In this document: in pieces, positions 23,341-25,050 of the stretch | How positions within the stretch are numbered: position 1 is the stretch's first letter | Layout of the letters: every line of letters starts with the position of its first letter | IMG/VR virus record: IMGVR_UViG_3300043772_004453 | Location: 1 to 25,050 of that record | Reading direction: 5' to 3' (one strand) | Length of the DNA: 25,050 nt | Source of the DNA: a virus | Program-made: the position numbers and the translations under genes | Notes under the pieces: model-generated | Seen by the model: only the letters and a program-made list of their open reading frames with translations | The model's database searches: none | Told to the model about the DNA's origin: nothing

Positions 23341-24696
23341 ATGAGATATTTTTATATAAAAATAACGGGAGGAACCTCCGCAGGACCTTACAACATTTAT
23401 TATGATGCTGTAGGAAACAATACTTTTGCTTCAGGTTATACAACAGGAACAAATGCAATTAACATAAGTTATAGTTCACTAACATCAGGTATAGGTTTTG
23501 CGGTAACAGTTCCTGATTCGGCAACATCTATCCTATTACTTAATACAATCAGTAATCCTGGTGGATGTGAACCTATTGTTTATTCTTTAGGTAGCCCACC
23601 TGTTTCATTACCAAACCTATGTTTTGAAGTTAGAAGAGGTTATTTTGGTTCTCTATCTCAATATGATTTTACACCTACCGACCAAATATATAACTCAAAA
23701 CCTGTTTGGAGTTCAACAACTTATAACATAAAATGGAACTCAACCAATCAATATTGGTTTGTTGAAAATTGGTCACCAGGTCAGATGATTACTAATAACC
23801 CATCGACACCACCAACCTCAGGTTGGGTGATTCTTGGTAATACAGATACTGTTAATGTTAAGGTGGGTGAATGTGCAGTAACACCTTTCAATATTAAAGA
23901 TGTTGTAATAACCAACCCAACTTGTTTAAACAACGGATGTAGCGGTGGGATAGAAATACAGATTGAAAATGCAACCCCACCTATTTTATATTCGATAAAT
24001 AACGGAACCACTACTTCTAACACACCATTGTTTACTAATCTATGCCCATCCACATATACCGTTTGGTCAAAAGATGCAAATAACCAAATCTCAACACAAA
24101 CGGTAACAATACCGGCTAGTAATAGTAGTATTACGGAATATAATTTAAGGCTTGAAACGACAACAACTACGACACAACAAGGTGGTAATGGAATAAATGA
24201 AACATACATAACCAAAAGGTTAGATTTTGTTGTAAGAGTGAAAGATGTAAATAATATTAATATATCTCAGTTACCTTCAGGAACTATTATAAATTTTGTT
24301 TTAACGCAGAGTAATGTTTATGATAGAACACCCACTGTTAATAATGGTGTGATAAACAGAACAATTTCTATACAGAAAAACGGAGTCGACTTATCTTTGA
24401 GTAACACAATTATTGACTCATCATTTAATGATACTAGACCTTCGTGTACCAGTAATTTGATATATAGAACAAATACTCAAAAAAATGCAAGTATCCAAAT
24501 CCAAGATAATGATGTTATAAGTGGTTATATAATTACACAGATAACTAAAATATTCCCATTTGGTCAAACCACCGGCTGTCCATTGGTAACTAGTGTTGAC
24601 AGTATACAATTAGATTCCGCAAGAATTCAAGGATGCACTTGTTGTTCTGTTAATATACCAAGAAATGAAGCACCAAGCATGACATCAACCTTATAA
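23341..24696 (+). CDS. Modular fibre/adhesin protein with SprB-like repeat
   Basis: 451 residues, starting one base after the preceding stop. Order seen: an N-terminal domain (1-85; 'FYIKITGGTSAGPYNIYYD', then 'FAVTVPDSATSILLLN'); a module (about 92-178) beginning 'CFEV', with 'NSKPVWSSTTYNIKWNSTNQ' and 'GWVILGN', related to the middle module of the 18893 gene; an SprB-like repeat (about 185-262; 'CSGGIEIQIENATPPILYSI'); and a C-terminal region (263-451) with a long beta-rich stretch ('LDFVVRVKDVNNI') ending in a 'GCTCCSVNIP' Cys cluster. It has no Thr/Pro linker, unlike its neighbours, but keeps a Thr-rich run ('ETTTTTTQQGG'). Likely a tail fibre or surface adhesin acting with the 19989 product. 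The C-terminal region is not recognised. Confidence 0.82.
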   Translation: MRYFYIKITGGTSAGPYNIYYDAVGNNTFASGYTTGTNAINISYSSLTSGIGFAVTVPDSATSILLLNTISNPGGCEPIVYSLGSPPVSLPNLCFEVRRGYFGSLSQYDFTPTDQIYNSKPVWSSTTYNIKWNSTNQYWFVENWSPGQMITNNPSTPPTSGWVILGNTDTVNVKVGECAVTPFNIKDVVITNPTCLNNGCSGGIEIQIENATPPILYSINNGTTTSNTPLFTNLCPSTYTVWSKDANNQISTQTVTIPASNSSITEYNLRLETTTTTTQQGGNGINETYITKRLDFVVRVKDVNNINISQLPSGTIINFVLTQSNVYDRTPTVNNGVINRTISIQKNGVDLSLSNTIIDSSFNDTRPSCTSNLIYRTNTQKNASIQIQDNDVISGYIITQITKIFPFGQTTGCPLVTSVDSIQLDSARIQGCTCCSVNIPRNEAPSMTSTL

Positions 24697-24712
24697 AAAA
24701 TGATTTGAAAGG

Positions 24713-24720
24713 TATTTATA
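24713..24720 (+). promoter_or_regulatory. TATTTATA motif upstream of the last gene
   Basis: TATTTATA ends 4 bases before the ATG at 24725, in a 28-nt gap. A weak Shine-Dalgarno-like AAAGG lies at 24708-24712, overlapping the upstream edge but too far from the ATG to be typical. Fifth of five intergenic copies. Confidence 0.45.
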
Positions 24721-24724
24721 CGTA

Positions 24725-25050
24725 ATGGCATATATTAAAAAAAATACATCAGGATTAATTAACACTAGAATTACGGATATCGGAAGACAAAAAATGTCCC
24801 AAGGTAACTTTAACATCTCTTATTTCCAAGTAGGTGATAGTGAAGTTGTTTATAATAAAATAGCGACATATAATCAAAGTAACTCATTTGTGTTAGAACC
24901 CGCATTTAATTCACAAAATGGAACATATTCACCCCAAACCAACAAACAAAATGTAAAGTATCCGGTTTATGTTAGTGAATTGTCAGGTGCAACATATGGA
25001 ATCCCATTTATGGATTCTCAAATACAACCAATTTACAATGCTGCCCCGAT
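24725..25050 (+). CDS. Putative virion structural protein, N-terminal part (3' end outside window)
   Basis: Open from ATG 24725 to the end of the window, 108 codons, no stop. The N-terminus 'MAYIKKNTSGLINTRITDIG' continues as 'RQKMSQGNFNISYFQVGDSE'. The pattern 'T..G...m..g.f.i.yf.vGDsE' is reminiscent of N-termini of tail-fibre or collar proteins (for example 'LT..G...i......i....vGDg' in P2-type fibres), but this is a weak resemblance. Start chosen as the first ATG after the TATTTATA motif; the MA- start also matches the genes at 533, 12209 and 19989. It is probably the first gene of the next structural transcription unit. Confidence 0.8.
   Translation, partial: MAYIKKNTSGLINTRITDIGRQKMSQGNFNISYFQVGDSEVVYNKIATYNQSNSFVLEPAFNSQNGTYSPQTNKQNVKYPVYVSELSGATYGIPFMDSQIQPIYNAAP

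Noticed and set aside
16101-24696. Diversity-generating retroelement variable repeat
   Set aside because: No reverse transcriptase gene or template repeat with adenine-biased differences is visible in the window.

Overview
The window looks like part of the late (virion) region of a large contractile-tailed phage that infects a member of the Bacteroidetes, probably a flavobacterium-like host. This rests on several things seen in the sequence. The DNA is strongly AT-rich, and every supported gene is on the + strand. The genes are packed with 1-14 nt overlaps or gaps of only a few bases. There are almost no Shine-Dalgarno sequences, as is typical of Bacteroidetes translation. T4/P2-type baseplate wedge proteins sit beside large fibre or adhesin proteins built from SprB-type repeats, a domain known from Bacteroidetes gliding adhesins. 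The exact phage and host cannot be named from the sequence alone.

Layout. Positions 2-451 hold the 3' end of a class I ribonucleotide reductase large-subunit gene, closed by a clear intrinsic terminator. From 533 the structural block begins: a gp25-like baseplate wedge/lysozyme-fold protein (533-988) and a gp6/Baseplate_J-like wedge protein (994-2832). Next is a giant structural protein of about 1,830 residues (2908-8406), interrupted by one in-frame TAG at 3334-3336 and carrying an unexpected hydrophobic, membrane-like segment. Three translationally coupled proteins of unknown role follow (8406-12183), the last with a PKD-like segment. From 12209 come an unknown protein, a 996-residue protein with a segment like the P2 gpI tail family (13111-16101), and a run of four modular fibre/adhesin genes (16101-24696). 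At 24725 another structural gene begins and leaves the window.

How the genes fit together. The first part encodes the baseplate wedge (gp25, gp6/J and a probable gpI equivalent). The second part encodes surface-exposed, probably receptor-binding proteins. These proteins share domains: SprB-like repeats, a 'FxACC' Cys-rich module, a 'QIYxD-LTT' C-terminal module, a 'CF...NxKP...WN' module and a 'W...C' module recur in different orders in neighbouring genes. They are separated by Thr/Pro-rich linkers encoded by near-perfect 30-bp DNA repeats. This looks like a domain-shuffling locus for host-range proteins.

Regulation. All five intergenic gaps longer than 20 nt contain the heptamer TATTTAT just upstream of the next start codon. 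This divides the block into five presumptive transcription units (533, 2908, 12209, 19989 and 24725). The heptamer is the best candidate in the window for an undescribed late-promoter or translation-start signal. No tRNA, rRNA, CRISPR, insertion sequence or minus-strand gene could be supported.
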